DNA of 60,418 nt from a bacterium (GTDB taxonomy: Bacteria > Planctomycetota > Planctomycetia > Pirellulales > Pirellulaceae). The stretch is from positions 1 through 60,418 of the forward strand of contig JAUIGN010000057.1 of assembly GCA_030430075.1 (NCBI GenBank), given 5' to 3'. The translations under genes were made by a program, and so were the position numbers. Within the stretch, counting starts at the first letter, position 1. The number at the start of each line of letters is the position of its first letter. The notes beneath the pieces were generated by a model. That model saw only the letters and a program-made list of their open reading frames with translations, ran no database searches and had not been told where the DNA came from. Of the stretch, positions 1 to 8,715 are shown piece after piece.

Positions 1-74
1 CCGAGAAAGCTAGCTAGCCCTATTTGTAAATTTTCTGGCTACATTTATGCACTACAAAAATCGGCCTAAAGCGA

Positions 75-707
75 ATGCCGAAAAGGGGATCCTCGAAAAA
101 AACGGCCCAAATCTGGTTCAAGTACGGACTAAACGGTCAAGATGCGCCGACCAACTATGCGGGAGTCTTCGGGAGCACCGCGAATCCATTCACGAGCAAT
201 GACCAACAGAAAGGCGTCTTCGCCGGGATCATTCCTCCGTCGTTCAAGAGCATCACGGATGGGACGTCGAATACGGTGATCGTCGGTGAAGTTTTCCGGG
301 GCGTGCCGTTTTGGCGGACGTCGAGCGGCCGGCACACGGGGCAACGATGCCGCCGCTGGATTGCCGAAACCGGCTATTGCGGAGCCGATACGAGTTTCCC
401 GCCAAACAACTACAAGAACGGGATTGCGACGTGCGCACCTGCCACCACGGGTACCAACAATCCACCGGCTGACATTCACAACCACTGTCCGGACAAGAAC
501 TGTTGTCCGGACATGGTGAACTGGGTGGACAACCACAACAACGGCAACTCCGGACGTCGTCCGTTCTCCAGCCTTCATCCGGGTGGTGCCCAGGGCGCGT
601 ACGCGGATGGGTCGGTGAAGTTCATTCCGGAAACGGTGGATCTCAATGTCTGGCGTGCGACGGGCACGCGAGCGGGCGGCGAGGCAGACGTCTATACGGG
701 CGACTGA
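75..707 (+). pseudogene. DUF1559 (H-X9-DG) pseudopilin-like protein, 5'-truncated remnant
   Basis: This 210-codon frame holds only the C-terminal half of a DUF1559 protein. The family block 'ITDGTSNTVIVGE' lies at about residues 59-71, and the family's H-X9-DG signature (HPGG...ADGSVKF) lies near residue 170. Family members normally have 300-400 residues and begin with a type IV pilin-like leader and hydrophobic helix; neither is present. The frame is closed by a TAA at 27-29, and the other frames of bases 1-74 show no pilin sequence. That flank is also visibly more AT-rich than the rest of the window, as if unrelated DNA had been joined there. I infer a decayed or truncated copy. A short functional variant cannot be excluded because the window edge hides the upstream context. 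Confidence 0.65.
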
Positions 708-741
708 TCTTTCCCCTTTTCAGACTCCAACGAAACCAACT

Positions 742-777
742 GCCGCCCGGCTGCTGCGTAGCCGGGCGGCTTTTTTT
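742..777 (+). terminator. Rho-independent terminator
   Basis: A perfect 11-bp inverted repeat (GCCGCCCGGCT at 742-752 and its complement at 760-770) encloses a 7-nt loop and is followed directly by seven T residues. It lies 35 bp after the DUF1559 stop and would end transcripts arriving from the left. Confidence 0.9.
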
Positions 778-805
778 CTGAGCAGCCGGTCATCATTCCG
801 GAGGT

Positions 806-925
806 CATGCCGTACATAACATATTGCGGTCTGGCATCCCGCGGGAACAGGTCATCAACACCTTCTGCGGGTCCGTTTCGCCGAACTGATGGAAGTTGTT
901 CGTGACTCGTTGCTGTGCTGGACGC
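806..925 (+). repeat. Dispersed repeat family B, copy 1 (long)
   Basis: It begins with a degenerate copy of the dyad GTCATGC-N3-GCATGAC and continues with blocks shared with 19713-19858: 'TCTGGCAT', a '(A)GG(T)CGTCAA'-like stretch, 'CCGAACTGATGGAAGTTGTTCGTGAC' in diverged form, and a closing 'CTGNGTTNTGC'. It runs across the upstream in-frame codons of the CRTAC gene, which is one reason for choosing that gene's later start. Confidence 0.6.
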
Positions 926-972
926 CGGGCCCTTCGTGTTCGTTCGGCAGGACCGAACAAGGCGATTTGCCC

Positions 973-2826
973 ATGATGCGGATGGAAAACGGTTGCCTGG
1001 CGATCCTCGGCGGGTGCCTGCTGCTCTGCGGATTCCAGGCCGCCTGTTCGCCCAACCATTCGGACCAGTCGCGCCTGGATCCATCACGGCGGGACGCCGC
1101 GCGCGTTGGCGCGCCTGCTCCCCCGGGTACGCCGACACCCGGCAGCACGAATTTCGGCGCGGCGGCAGCACCGGGCAGCTCCGGCGAAACCGCGACCGGG
1201 CCGTTGCGGTTCGTGGACGTCGGCGAGCTGCTGGGGTTGCGGTTTTCCCATCACTCGCCGCTCACGCCCCAACGTCACATCCACCTCTTCTTGGGATCGG
1301 GAATTGGCTGGTTGGATTACGATCGGGACGGCTGGCCCGATCTGTTCTGTGCCCAGGGAGCCGGTTTCCCGCCCGGCGGTCCGGCGGACACCGGTTCAGC
1401 GGGTATCACCAATACCCTGTATCGAAACCGGGGCGGCCGTGACCTGGACGACGTGACGTTGCGAGCCGGCTTGGAAAACGTCGACTATTCCATGGGGGTC
1501 GCCGCCGCCGACTACAATAACGACGGTTTCGTCGACGTGTGTGTAACCGGTTACGGGCGGAACGACCTGTACCGCAACAACGGCGACGGCAGTTTCGCAC
1601 GGGTTCGACTTCCGGCCGACCAGCAACCAGGGCGGCTGAGCTCCAGTTGCACGTGGGTCGACGTAGACGCCGATGGGAACTTGGATCTCTTCATCGCCAA
1701 CTACGCCAGGCTTGGGCCGGACAACTATCCGCTCTGTGAACACACGTCGGCCGGGATCACGATTCCCATCAGTTGCCATCCGTCGCAAATCGAAGCGCAG
1801 CACGACTTGATCTACCGCAACACGGGGCGGGGCACCTTCGAGGATTTCAGCGATCGGGCCGGTATCACGGCCAGCTCACCGCGGGCCGGGCTCGGCGTGG
1901 TGGCCGCGGACCTGGACCGCGACGGCGACATCGATCTGTATGTGGCCAATGACACCACCGAGAATCAGCTCTGGGAGAATCAGGGCTCGGGCCGCTTCGT
2001 CGATCGGGGGGCCGCTTCCGGGACCTCGCGAAACCGGCACGGCGAGAACGAGGCCGGGATGGGCCTGGTGGCCGGTGATCTGACCGGACGTGGCCGGGTG
2101 GACCTGTTTGTCTGCAACTACTACGGAGAGACGAATACGCTCTACCGCAACGAGGGGCGCCTGCTGTTCGCCGACATCACCGCGGAAGCCGGGTTGGGGG
2201 CCCCCAGCCGCTTGCGGTTGGGTTTCGGGACCTCCCTGGCAGATTTTGACCAGGATGGCTGGGCCGATTTGCTGATCGCCAACGGGCACGTTCAGGATCG
2301 TCTGCCCGAGGTCCAGAGGAACGAACCGTTCGCCCAGCGACTGCTTCTGTTTCACAGCCAGCGAGGAGTCCGCTATCGCGAAGTCGCTGCGCAGGCCGGC
2401 GCCTTTTTGGCGTCACCGCATGTGGCGCGGAGCACCGCGATCGCGGATTTCGATCGGGACGGGGATCCCGATGCCGCCATCAATTGTCTCCATGCCCGGG
2501 CGGCCCTGCTGCGGAACGATTCGGATCCGCAGGGGAACTGGATTCGCCTGGAGTTGATCGGGCGTTCGAGTAATCGGCAGGGGGTTGGTGCTGCAGTACG
2601 TCTCACCGCGGGAGACCGTTTGCTCCTGCGGACGGTGCAGGCCGGGACCGGGTACTTGTCCAGCGACGAATCCACTATCCTGATGGGTGTCGGCCCGCAT
2701 GCTGGGACGTGCGATGTCTCGGTGGTGTGGCCGGGCGGCCTCGTTGAAACCTGGGATACGCTCGCCGTGAACCGATCCTGGCGGCTGGTCCAAGGGGCGG
2801 GCCAGGTGGCGAACACTCCTCCGTGA
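973..2826 (+). CDS. CRTAC/ASPIC-UnbV lipoprotein with FG-GAP/VCBS repeats
   Basis: This is a secreted lipoprotein of about 617 residues. From the chosen ATG at 973 it has a lipoprotein signal with a Cys after 'GFQAA' (lipobox-like). FG-GAP/VCBS calcium-type repeats follow (DYDRDGWPDLF, DYNNDGFVDVC, DVDADGNLDLF, DLDRDGDIDLY, DFDQDGWADLL, DFDRDGDPDAA). An ASPIC/UnbV domain occupies roughly the last 100 residues (NRQGVGAAVRL...VVWPGGLVETW). The frame opens at 889, but those 28 codons lie inside repeat family B and precede the signal peptide. Its stop overlaps the GTG of the next gene by 4 bp, so the TPR protein is translationally coupled. The biochemical role is not established; a calcium-stabilised beta-propeller at the cell envelope is the family expectation. 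Confidence 0.85.
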   Translation: MMRMENGCLAILGGCLLLCGFQAACSPNHSDQSRLDPSRRDAARVGAPAPPGTPTPGSTNFGAAAAPGSSGETATGPLRFVDVGELLGLRFSHHSPLTPQRHIHLFLGSGIGWLDYDRDGWPDLFCAQGAGFPPGGPADTGSAGITNTLYRNRGGRDLDDVTLRAGLENVDYSMGVAAADYNNDGFVDVCVTGYGRNDLYRNNGDGSFARVRLPADQQPGRLSSSCTWVDVDADGNLDLFIANYARLGPDNYPLCEHTSAGITIPISCHPSQIEAQHDLIYRNTGRGTFEDFSDRAGITASSPRAGLGVVAADLDRDGDIDLYVANDTTENQLWENQGSGRFVDRGAASGTSRNRHGENEAGMGLVAGDLTGRGRVDLFVCNYYGETNTLYRNEGRLLFADITAEAGLGAPSRLRLGFGTSLADFDQDGWADLLIANGHVQDRLPEVQRNEPFAQRLLLFHSQRGVRYREVAAQAGAFLASPHVARSTAIADFDRDGDPDAAINCLHARAALLRNDSDPQGNWIRLELIGRSSNRQGVGAAVRLTAGDRLLLRTVQAGTGYLSSDESTILMGVGPHAGTCDVSVVWPGGLVETWDTLAVNRSWRLVQGAGQVANTPP

Positions 2827-3848
2827 CAGACCAGACGACGACAACACGAACACCATCGAGACTGAAACGACTGCTTCAGCTACTTGCGGTTGCCGCGCTG
2901 CTGTGGGCGGTGGTGGCCCTGGTTCGCTTCTTGCTTCCTTCGTCGACCCTGTCGCAAGCCCGCGCGGCGGTCGCCGGCGGCAAGTTCGAGGAAGCCGCCC
3001 GGCTCTACGAGCAGCACTTGTCCGCTCGGCCCGCTGATTGGGAGGTGCGAACCGAGCTGGGATTGGTGCTGGCCGAATTCGACCGCCCCAGGGCGCTCGG
3101 CGAGTTCCGCCAGGTGCCGCCGGAAGCGGATGCCTACCTGGAAGCGCGCCGCCAGATGGTCTGGATCTGCTTGGCCAGTGAACGGCTCAACGAAGCCGAA
3201 GCGGTGCTCTTGGAATTGAATGAGAAGGTGACCGATGACTTTCTACCTCCGTTCCAACTGGCCCAGCTCTATTTTCGTCAGCGGCGCGCCGCGGCTGCCC
3301 TCCCGTACGCGAAACGCAGTACCGAGCTGAATCCGGAGCACGCGCCGGGTCATTTTCTGGTCGCTGAATTGCTCGATGACCTCGGTCGAACCAGCGAGAT
3401 GATCGTCCCGTTGGAGCGCGTGATTGAACTCGAACTGGACCATTATGCGGCCCACCTCGATCTGGCGTATGCGTACGCGGAGTCCGGCGAGCCGGCCAAG
3501 TCGCGGCGCGAAGCGGCCTGGTGCCTGGAGCGCCATCCGCAGGACGTTAACGCGCGGCGATTTCTGGCCCAGGCGGCTCGGGACGAAGGGAAGATCGAAG
3601 AAGCGATGCGTGAGATTGACGCTGCCTTGCGCATCGTACCGGCCGATGTGGAGTGTCGCCTGTTGGAGGCCGAGCTGCTGCTGTTCCAGGAACAGCCGGA
3701 GAAGGCGCTAAAACGGCTCCAGCCGCTGTACGAACACCACGCGAGCGATCGCCGTCTGGTCGCCCTGTTGGCCCGCGCCGCCGCGAGTAGCGGCAACGCT
3801 GCCGAAGCCGCCCGCTACCGCCAGCAAGTTCAAAGGCTGAGCGAATGA
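2823..3848 (+). CDS. Membrane-anchored tetratricopeptide-repeat protein
   Basis: The product has 341 residues. A basic N-terminus precedes one transmembrane segment at about residues 20-37 (LLAVAALLWAVVALVRFLL), followed by TPR units to the end (ARAAVAGGKFEEAARLYEQHL, AKRSTELNPEHAPGHFL, LERVIELELDHYAAHLDLA). It starts with GTG inside the GTGA overlap with the upstream CRTAC gene. CRTAC and TPR pairs are common in planctomycetes, and the TPR part probably scaffolds protein-protein contacts on one face of the membrane. The 3' end overlaps the end of the convergent CRTAC gene by 19 bp, so both mRNAs have complementary ends. Partners are unknown. Confidence 0.8.
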   Translation: MTDQTTTTRTPSRLKRLLQLLAVAALLWAVVALVRFLLPSSTLSQARAAVAGGKFEEAARLYEQHLSARPADWEVRTELGLVLAEFDRPRALGEFRQVPPEADAYLEARRQMVWICLASERLNEAEAVLLELNEKVTDDFLPPFQLAQLYFRQRRAAAALPYAKRSTELNPEHAPGHFLVAELLDDLGRTSEMIVPLERVIELELDHYAAHLDLAYAYAESGEPAKSRREAAWCLERHPQDVNARRFLAQAARDEGKIEEAMREIDAALRIVPADVECRLLEAELLLFQEQPEKALKRLQPLYEHHASDRRLVALLARAAASSGNAAEAARYRQQVQRLSE

Positions 3849-6421
3849 ACGGCCGGGTCGTCTTCGATGATCTGCAGGCGGCGGTCGACCGGTAGGTTTT
3901 CGTACGTCTGCGTTCGACCGGTGGGCCAGCGAACCTCCAACGTGTCAATCTTCTCCGCCGCGCCGACCCCGATCAGCAATTGAACCGGGTGCTGGCCCAT
4001 GAAGCCGTTGGCGGGAAACAGCGAGCGGCAGATGGTCGTCTCCCCGGTGCGCAGCCTGACGCGGGCTCCGATCGCCGCCCGGTTGCTGGTGGTGCCCTGG
4101 AGTTCGAGCAGGACCCGATGGTGCACGCGCGGAAAGCGGTTGAGAAACAACCGCAGCGGGCCGCCACCGACCGATCCCACCAACAGGTCGACCGCACCGT
4201 CGCCATTCATGTCAGCAGCCACTGCCGACCGCGAGTCAGAATCGATGTCTGCCTGGGAGGCGAATGACGCATCCATGAAGCGGGCGCCGTTCTCGTTCAG
4301 AAAGAGCCGGTTCGTCTCATAGGCGCTCAGGTTGTGTCCCAACTGGGGCATCTGGAACGGATTCTCCACCCAGAATTCTCCCGCCTTGGTATCGACGGGT
4401 CCCAATTGGGAGACCTTTTGCATGCGATCAAGGGGCTGTGACACGACAGCCCGCCACATGCACGTTCAGCCGTCGGGCTTGTCGCGGCGATAGCTCAGGA
4501 ATCCCGTGGTCGCATAGATATCCAACAACCCGTCCGCATCAAAGTCTGCCAAGGCCGGGGCGTACGCCCAGCCCACCTGGTTGACGCCGGCGGCTTCGCT
4601 GAATTCGCGAAAAGCGTCCTGTCCGGATTCCCTGGCGTAGAGACGATTGCCGGCACAGGAACCGCGGATCTGTTCATAGACGCCCGACGGATAGTCCGAC
4701 TCATGAACATGGGCGATGATCCGGCGTCCCATTTTCGAGAACATGTTGGCGACGTAAAGGTCCGCCCGCCCATCCCCGGTGAGGTCGCCCGCGGCGACAC
4801 CCATGCTGGTGGCATAGTCAGAGACCTGGTTGGCGTCAGACGATTCTTCAAAGCGGCCGTCGCCCCGGTTGATCAATAGCGTGTTCGGTCCGAAGTCGTT
4901 GGCAACGTAGAGGTCGGGATAGTGGTCGTCATTGGCGTGGAACCACGCCGCAGCAAACGACTGCCGCCGACCCCCGCCGGTTCCCGAGCGCTCGGTAACG
5001 TTGACGAAATGCCCGCCTCCGGCATTTCTCCAAAGGTCGTTGACTTCGCCCGACTCGTCGTCGCCGACCCAGCCGGGCGCCTTTTCGCGGTGCACGGCGC
5101 GAGGATTCTGGTACAGGACGTACAGGTCCAGCAAACCGTCACCGTCATAGTCGGCGACGACGCAGCCCTTAGGGTTGTAGCCAAAAATGAGCCCCGACGT
5201 CTCGGTGACGTCTTGGAATCGGTGTCCCCCAATGTTGTGATAGAGGCGGTCGCCCAGCAGCAGGTCGGGAAAGTCGTCGTTGTCGAAGTCAATCCATGTC
5301 GCCAGAAAGGCCTGGTCACGAACCGCCCGCGAACGAGGTTGTTCCTCCGACCAAACAGGAATGCGGGCTGCATCGTTTACTTCCCGATAGGTGGCGCCAT
5401 CGACGGAGTGTAACAACCGCCAACGACCGTTCGCACTGGCGACCGCCACGTCGAGGAATCCGTCGCGGTCGAAGTCCTCGACCGCCATCTGGCTGAAGTA
5501 TTGACGAACGCGGTCGGGCTCGACCTCCCAATTGTCTTGAATGTCGACCCCACTCAGACCGGATGGGACGGTCACCTCTTCAAAAAGCGGCGCGTGGCAG
5601 TAGCGAAATTCCTCGGATTCGACCTCCCAATGTTCGACGATCCTACCGCCTTCGATGTCCGCGTCACTGGCGAACGCACAGCGCAGGTGATGGTGGGTCA
5701 CGAACTCGACCAGCTCGCCCTTCGCGTCTTCACCGTGGCCGGAGAGGTACAAGGTCAGCCGCCAGTGGCCGGTCTCCGGGTCGTCGTTGTCGGCGTGCAG
5801 ATCGAGCACACGGCACGTCATGTGATGAACGCTCGCCAGGTCGGTAAGGTAACCTCGCAGGTGGCGCGCCAGCTCCGCCGGATTGGCCGACCGGGCATCC
5901 CCGCCGGATCGAATTTTCCGCAAGTAGCCCCGATCCAAGATGGTCTCTTGGTTCGTTTGCGGGACGGACGCCGTACATCCCGGCCGAAAGAAGGCTTCCG
6001 TTGAACCAGCGTTCTCTTGGCGAAGTGCGGCGATCAGCGACTTACCAAACTTTTTCTCCAGCTCGAAGGCAGCATGTTCTACGTCCCAGATGTACTCCTG
6101 CCGGTTGACGGCCAAGGCTGCCGACGCGACGCGGGTGTCGTCAGTGGCTGCGCTCTTGTTGTGGGGACGACAGCCGGAGGAAACCAGCAACAAGGCGGCA
6201 CAGATTGCCGGCAGGGACCCCCGGGCAATTGCTCGCCCAGACCGGCATTGCGCGCCGGAAGCGATTCGCCAACTCCGGGTATGCCTTGACTGGCTGATGG
6301 GGCCCAAGTCGTCCATTCTGGGTAGAGATCTTGCGACGAACGGGGGCGGAATCGCATGTCGCGAGCGTTTGCTCGCTCGCGCTCTGAGGCCCTGCCTTGT
6401 TGGACTCTTACGTTGTGGCAT
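3830..6421 (-). CDS. CRTAC/ASPIC-UnbV lipoprotein read through an in-frame TGA (candidate selenoprotein)
   Basis: Two open stretches (6421-4469 and 4465-3830) lie in the same frame and are separated by a single TGA at 4468-4466. Together they make one canonical CRTAC protein of 863 codons. It has an N-terminal lipoprotein signal (LVSSGC), a domain of about 190 residues, FG-GAP repeats (DFDRDGFLDV, DYDGDGLLDL, DFDADGLLDI), then '...RRDKPDG-TGA-TCMWRAVVSQ...', another FG-GAP repeat (DMNGDGAVDLL), and a complete ASPIC/UnbV domain (NRAAIGARVRL...VRWPTGRTQTYENL). No other stop or frameshift occurs. A hairpin with bacterial SECIS geometry follows the TGA. I infer Sec at residue 652, giving a U-T-C motif; a recent nonsense mutation is the alternative. 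The lipoprotein signal lies far from the first ATG, and the ATG at 6316 is the more plausible start (Sec617). Confidence 0.7.
4419..4468 (-). promoter_or_regulatory. SECIS-like hairpin immediately after an in-frame UGA
   Basis: Read on the minus strand, after UGA (4468-4466) comes ACG and then a 6-bp lower stem: UGCAUG (4462-4457) pairs with CAUGCA (4424-4419). Above an asymmetric internal loop is a perfect 7-bp upper stem, GGGCUGU (4452-4446) with ACAGCCC (4439-4433). It is capped by the hexaloop CGUGUC, with G as its second base. The apical loop begins 21 nt after the UGA. The known bacterial SECIS rules are an upper stem of 4 bp or more, a small loop with an early G, and a loop 16-37 nt from the UGA; all three are met. 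Function is inferred. Confidence 0.55.
6361..6380 (-). promoter_or_regulatory. Leader hairpin upstream of the second CRTAC gene
   Basis: GCGAGCG-N6-CGCTCGC forms a 7-bp stem between the frame's first ATG (6421) and the preferred ATG at 6316. This supports reading 6317-6421 as untranslated leader. No regulator is known. Confidence 0.3.
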
Positions 6422-6454
6422 GCGGACACCCGGGCCGATGCTTAACGCCGATCA

Positions 6455-6618
6455 TTCCTCAGCCGCTGGGCGTTAGCCCCGGTTGCGTCCATCGCAGAGG
6501 AAACCGGAAGCTGACGCGTTCCCGCTGAAATGCGCGACGCATTCGGTAAGTTCACCACCAACGGTTACGACACAGCGACCTACTTTGAATGGTGGTTCGT
6601 TCATGAAAAATCCGGGTT
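6455..6618 (+). repeat. Dispersed repeat family A, copy 1
   Basis: About 165 bp matching the three other copies. It runs from '(TCAT)CAGCCG.TGGGCGTTAGCC' through 'ACGCGTTCC.GCTGA', 'AAGTTCACCACCAACG' and 'CGACACAGCGAC' to 'GTTCGTTCATGAA..ATCCGGGTTA'. It lies in the gap between the divergent CRTAC and heptahaem genes. No convincing ORF is conserved among the copies. Confidence 0.8.
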
Positions 6619-6888
6619 AGGGACGACCGGCGGGAGCGAACCAGCGCTGGGGCACGCTCGCTTGTTGGCTGTGGCCCCGGCGACCAACGGTATCCTCGCC
6701 GCGCGAGGCGGGCCTCCCACCGCAACCAGCGTTGCCGCCTTATTCTAACGTCGGTTCGCCTACCGGTATACTGCAAGGTAGCTCGTCCGTGGCGCGGACG
6801 CGGGTCGCCGGCCACAACCGGCGATGGAATATCCGAAAGGAGCGTTCCGGATCGAATGTCGACCCGAGGATGGCGGATTGCAGGCTCG
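6619..6888. other. Intergenic spacer upstream of the heptahaem cytochrome gene
   Basis: 270 bp with no gene. The only signal I see is a TATACT hexamer at 6767-6772, 122 bp before the chosen start; no clear -35 element is present. It resembles the TATACT sites before 8102 and 48077. Confidence 0.4.
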
Positions 6889-8010
6889 ATGAAAACGAAG
6901 ATCTATTTTTGGCTGCCGTTGGTCGCTATCGCTTGTTGTCTGTTGGTTGCCCTGTACCGGCAACGGACAACGGCGCCCGACGGGCTTGGGTCAATTGGTT
7001 CACCCGGCCCGTCGGCAACCGCGTTTGTGGATGAACGTGCGTGCGTCGAATGCCATTCCGAAGAAGCCGGCAAGCACGCGCGCAACGGGCACGCCGACAC
7101 GTTTCGGTCGACCCGGGAATCTGCAGCGGCTCAGCAGTTGGCCGGCAGGACGTTTTTCGATGCCGAGCGTCGACTGACGTATGCGTATCAGGTCGATGCC
7201 GAGGGCCGGTTGGCGGTTTCCCTTCCGGATCAACTCGGTGGCGACCTGTTTCCGCTCGACTATGCCCTGGGAAGCGGACACAACGCCCTGACGTTCCTCT
7301 CCCTGATCCCAGATGGTTTGGGGGATACGGTTGGCGTCGAGCATCGTTTGACGCTCTATCGCAGCGGTGACGAGTGGGAGTTGGACCTGACGCCCGGCCA
7401 TCGCGGCGCCGTCGCGGATCAGGAAGTCGAATTGTTCGGCAAACTGATGCGAGGCGATACGCTGACCGGTTGCATCGGTTGTCATACGGTGACCGCAGAG
7501 ATTCGGGGTCATCAGTTGGCCGACGTCCGCCCGCACGTCGGCTGCCAGAGCTGCCATGGAGCCGGTGCCGAACATGTTGCCGCGATGCGCGGCGACGACC
7601 TCGTCGAGGACGGAGGCGACTACGGGGCTTTGCCGCGGCAGACGGCCGCCGAGCAGGTGGCCTTGTGCGGGAAGTGTCATCGACTACCGGCTGACCAACC
7701 GCCCGCTGACTTGTCCCCGAACATCATTCAGAACGTGCGCTTTCAACCGGCCGGTCTGATCCAGTCGGAATGCTACACGGCCAGCCAGTCATTGCGGTGT
7801 TCTAGCTGCCACGATCCACACGACACCGTCAGCCGCGACCAGCGCCACTACGAACAACGCTGTCTGAATTGCCACGAAGGCACCGGCCAGACTGCCTGTC
7901 CCGTCTCACCGCAAGACCGGTGCATCGATTGTCACATGCCGGCCGTCGACGTCCATCGGGGCATTGAATTCCATGATCATTGGATCCGCGTGCGGCGTGA
8001 CGCTGAGTAG
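6889..8010 (+). CDS. Heptahaem c-type cytochrome, membrane-anchored or exported
   Basis: The product has 373 residues. The ATG at 6889 gives a compact signal or anchor helix (FWLPLVAIACCLLVALY); the frame extends to 6856 without adding a better leader. Seven CxxCH haem sites occur in order: CVECH, CIGCH, CQSCH, CGKCH, CSSCH, CLNCH, CIDCH. The first lies near the N-terminus and the others cluster in the last 200 residues, separated by a non-haem domain of about 120 residues. A His-rich tail (MPAVDVHRGIEFHDHW) offers possible distal haem ligands. Maturation by a cytochrome c assembly system would be needed; none is in the window. It is followed by a TPR gene, a polytopic protein and an SGNH protein on the same strand. 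Electron-transfer partners are unknown. Confidence 0.85.
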   Translation: MKTKIYFWLPLVAIACCLLVALYRQRTTAPDGLGSIGSPGPSATAFVDERACVECHSEEAGKHARNGHADTFRSTRESAAAQQLAGRTFFDAERRLTYAYQVDAEGRLAVSLPDQLGGDLFPLDYALGSGHNALTFLSLIPDGLGDTVGVEHRLTLYRSGDEWELDLTPGHRGAVADQEVELFGKLMRGDTLTGCIGCHTVTAEIRGHQLADVRPHVGCQSCHGAGAEHVAAMRGDDLVEDGGDYGALPRQTAAEQVALCGKCHRLPADQPPADLSPNIIQNVRFQPAGLIQSECYTASQSLRCSSCHDPHDTVSRDQRHYEQRCLNCHEGTGQTACPVSPQDRCIDCHMPAVDVHRGIEFHDHWIRVRRDAE

Positions 8011-8025
8011 GCGCCGGCCGCAGGG

Positions 8026-8031
8026 TATACT
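8026..8031 (+). promoter_or_regulatory. Candidate -10 element (TATACT)
   Basis: The extended context GGGTATACTGG lies 16 bp after the cytochrome stop and 71 bp before the ATG at 8102. It matches the hexamer seen at 6767 and 48012. No clear -35 box is present. Confidence 0.3.
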
Positions 8032-8101
8032 GGGGGACACGGTCTGCGAGCAACGCCTCGATGAAGCGCACTGCTGGCGACCCAGCCAGGGTACTTCGCC
8101 T

Positions 8102-8710
8102 ATGCCAGCCAATGCGAATTCAGACCGGTCAGCCGCCGGCTTCTCCCGGGGCCCGGCGGGAACACTCCTGTTCTGGCTGGGTGGCGGTCTGTTTATGATG
8201 TTCATGATTGCGGGCCTGGTGCAGTCGTACTCGGGCGGCCACTGGTTGCCGCCCGTGGGAGTCGAATACACGACGCAGCTAAACGCCTTGGAGCGGGATC
8301 GAGGCCCGGCCGCCACGCTGCCGGAGGTCCGGACCGCTGCCCGGATTGATTTCGATAATGAGATCGCGGTGCGACGCTTGCTGGAGAGCGCGCGCCAGGT
8401 CGGCAATCAGGACGACGAACTGTGGGCCTTGCTGGCGCTGGCCAGGTTGAAACCCGAAGACAGCCAGGTCCGTCTCGACCTGGCCGCGGCCTTGCTCGAC
8501 CGGGGTCGTCCGAGTGAGGCGTTTGCCCAAGCCCGCTTCGCCGTCTGGCTGGCGCCCGACAACCCGGACGGTTTCTGTCATCTTGGCCGATCCCTGCAGC
8601 AGCTGGGTCGACATCAAGAGGCGGCCGGCGCGTATCGCCACGCGCTGGACCTCGATCCGTCGTCGGCCGCGGCCCGATCCGGCCTGCAATCGTCGCGACG
8701 AGGAAATTGA
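8102..8710 (+). CDS. Membrane-anchored TPR protein
   Basis: The product has 202 residues from the ATG at 8102. The frame is open from 7964, but the first 46 codons overlap the cytochrome C-terminus and intergenic DNA and look non-coding. One transmembrane helix (TLLFWLGGGLFMMFMIAGLV) spans about residues 20-40. Two to three TPR units follow, the last two clearly (LDLAAALLDRGRPSEAFAQARFAVWLAPDN, FCHLGRSLQQLGRHQEAAGAYRHALDLDPSS). The stop overlaps the first possible start of the next gene. It is a likely scaffold for the neighbouring membrane and cytochrome proteins; that role is inferred only from adjacency. Confidence 0.75.
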   Translation: MPANANSDRSAAGFSRGPAGTLLFWLGGGLFMMFMIAGLVQSYSGGHWLPPVGVEYTTQLNALERDRGPAATLPEVRTAARIDFDNEIAVRRLLESARQVGNQDDELWALLALARLKPEDSQVRLDLAAALLDRGRPSEAFAQARFAVWLAPDNPDGFCHLGRSLQQLGRHQEAAGAYRHALDLDPSSAAARSGLQSSRRGN

Positions 8711-8715
8711 GGCCC

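Noticed and set aside
4466..4468. In-frame TGA as an ordinary stop giving two adjacent genes (4466-6421 and 3830-4459)
   Set aside because: The second piece would start in mid-protein with no ribosome-binding site, and together the pieces make one canonical CRTAC protein. A nonsense mutation remains the main rival to Sec.
6455..6618. Small ORFs inside family A copies
   Set aside because: The frames differ or are broken between the four copies, so no common peptide is maintained.
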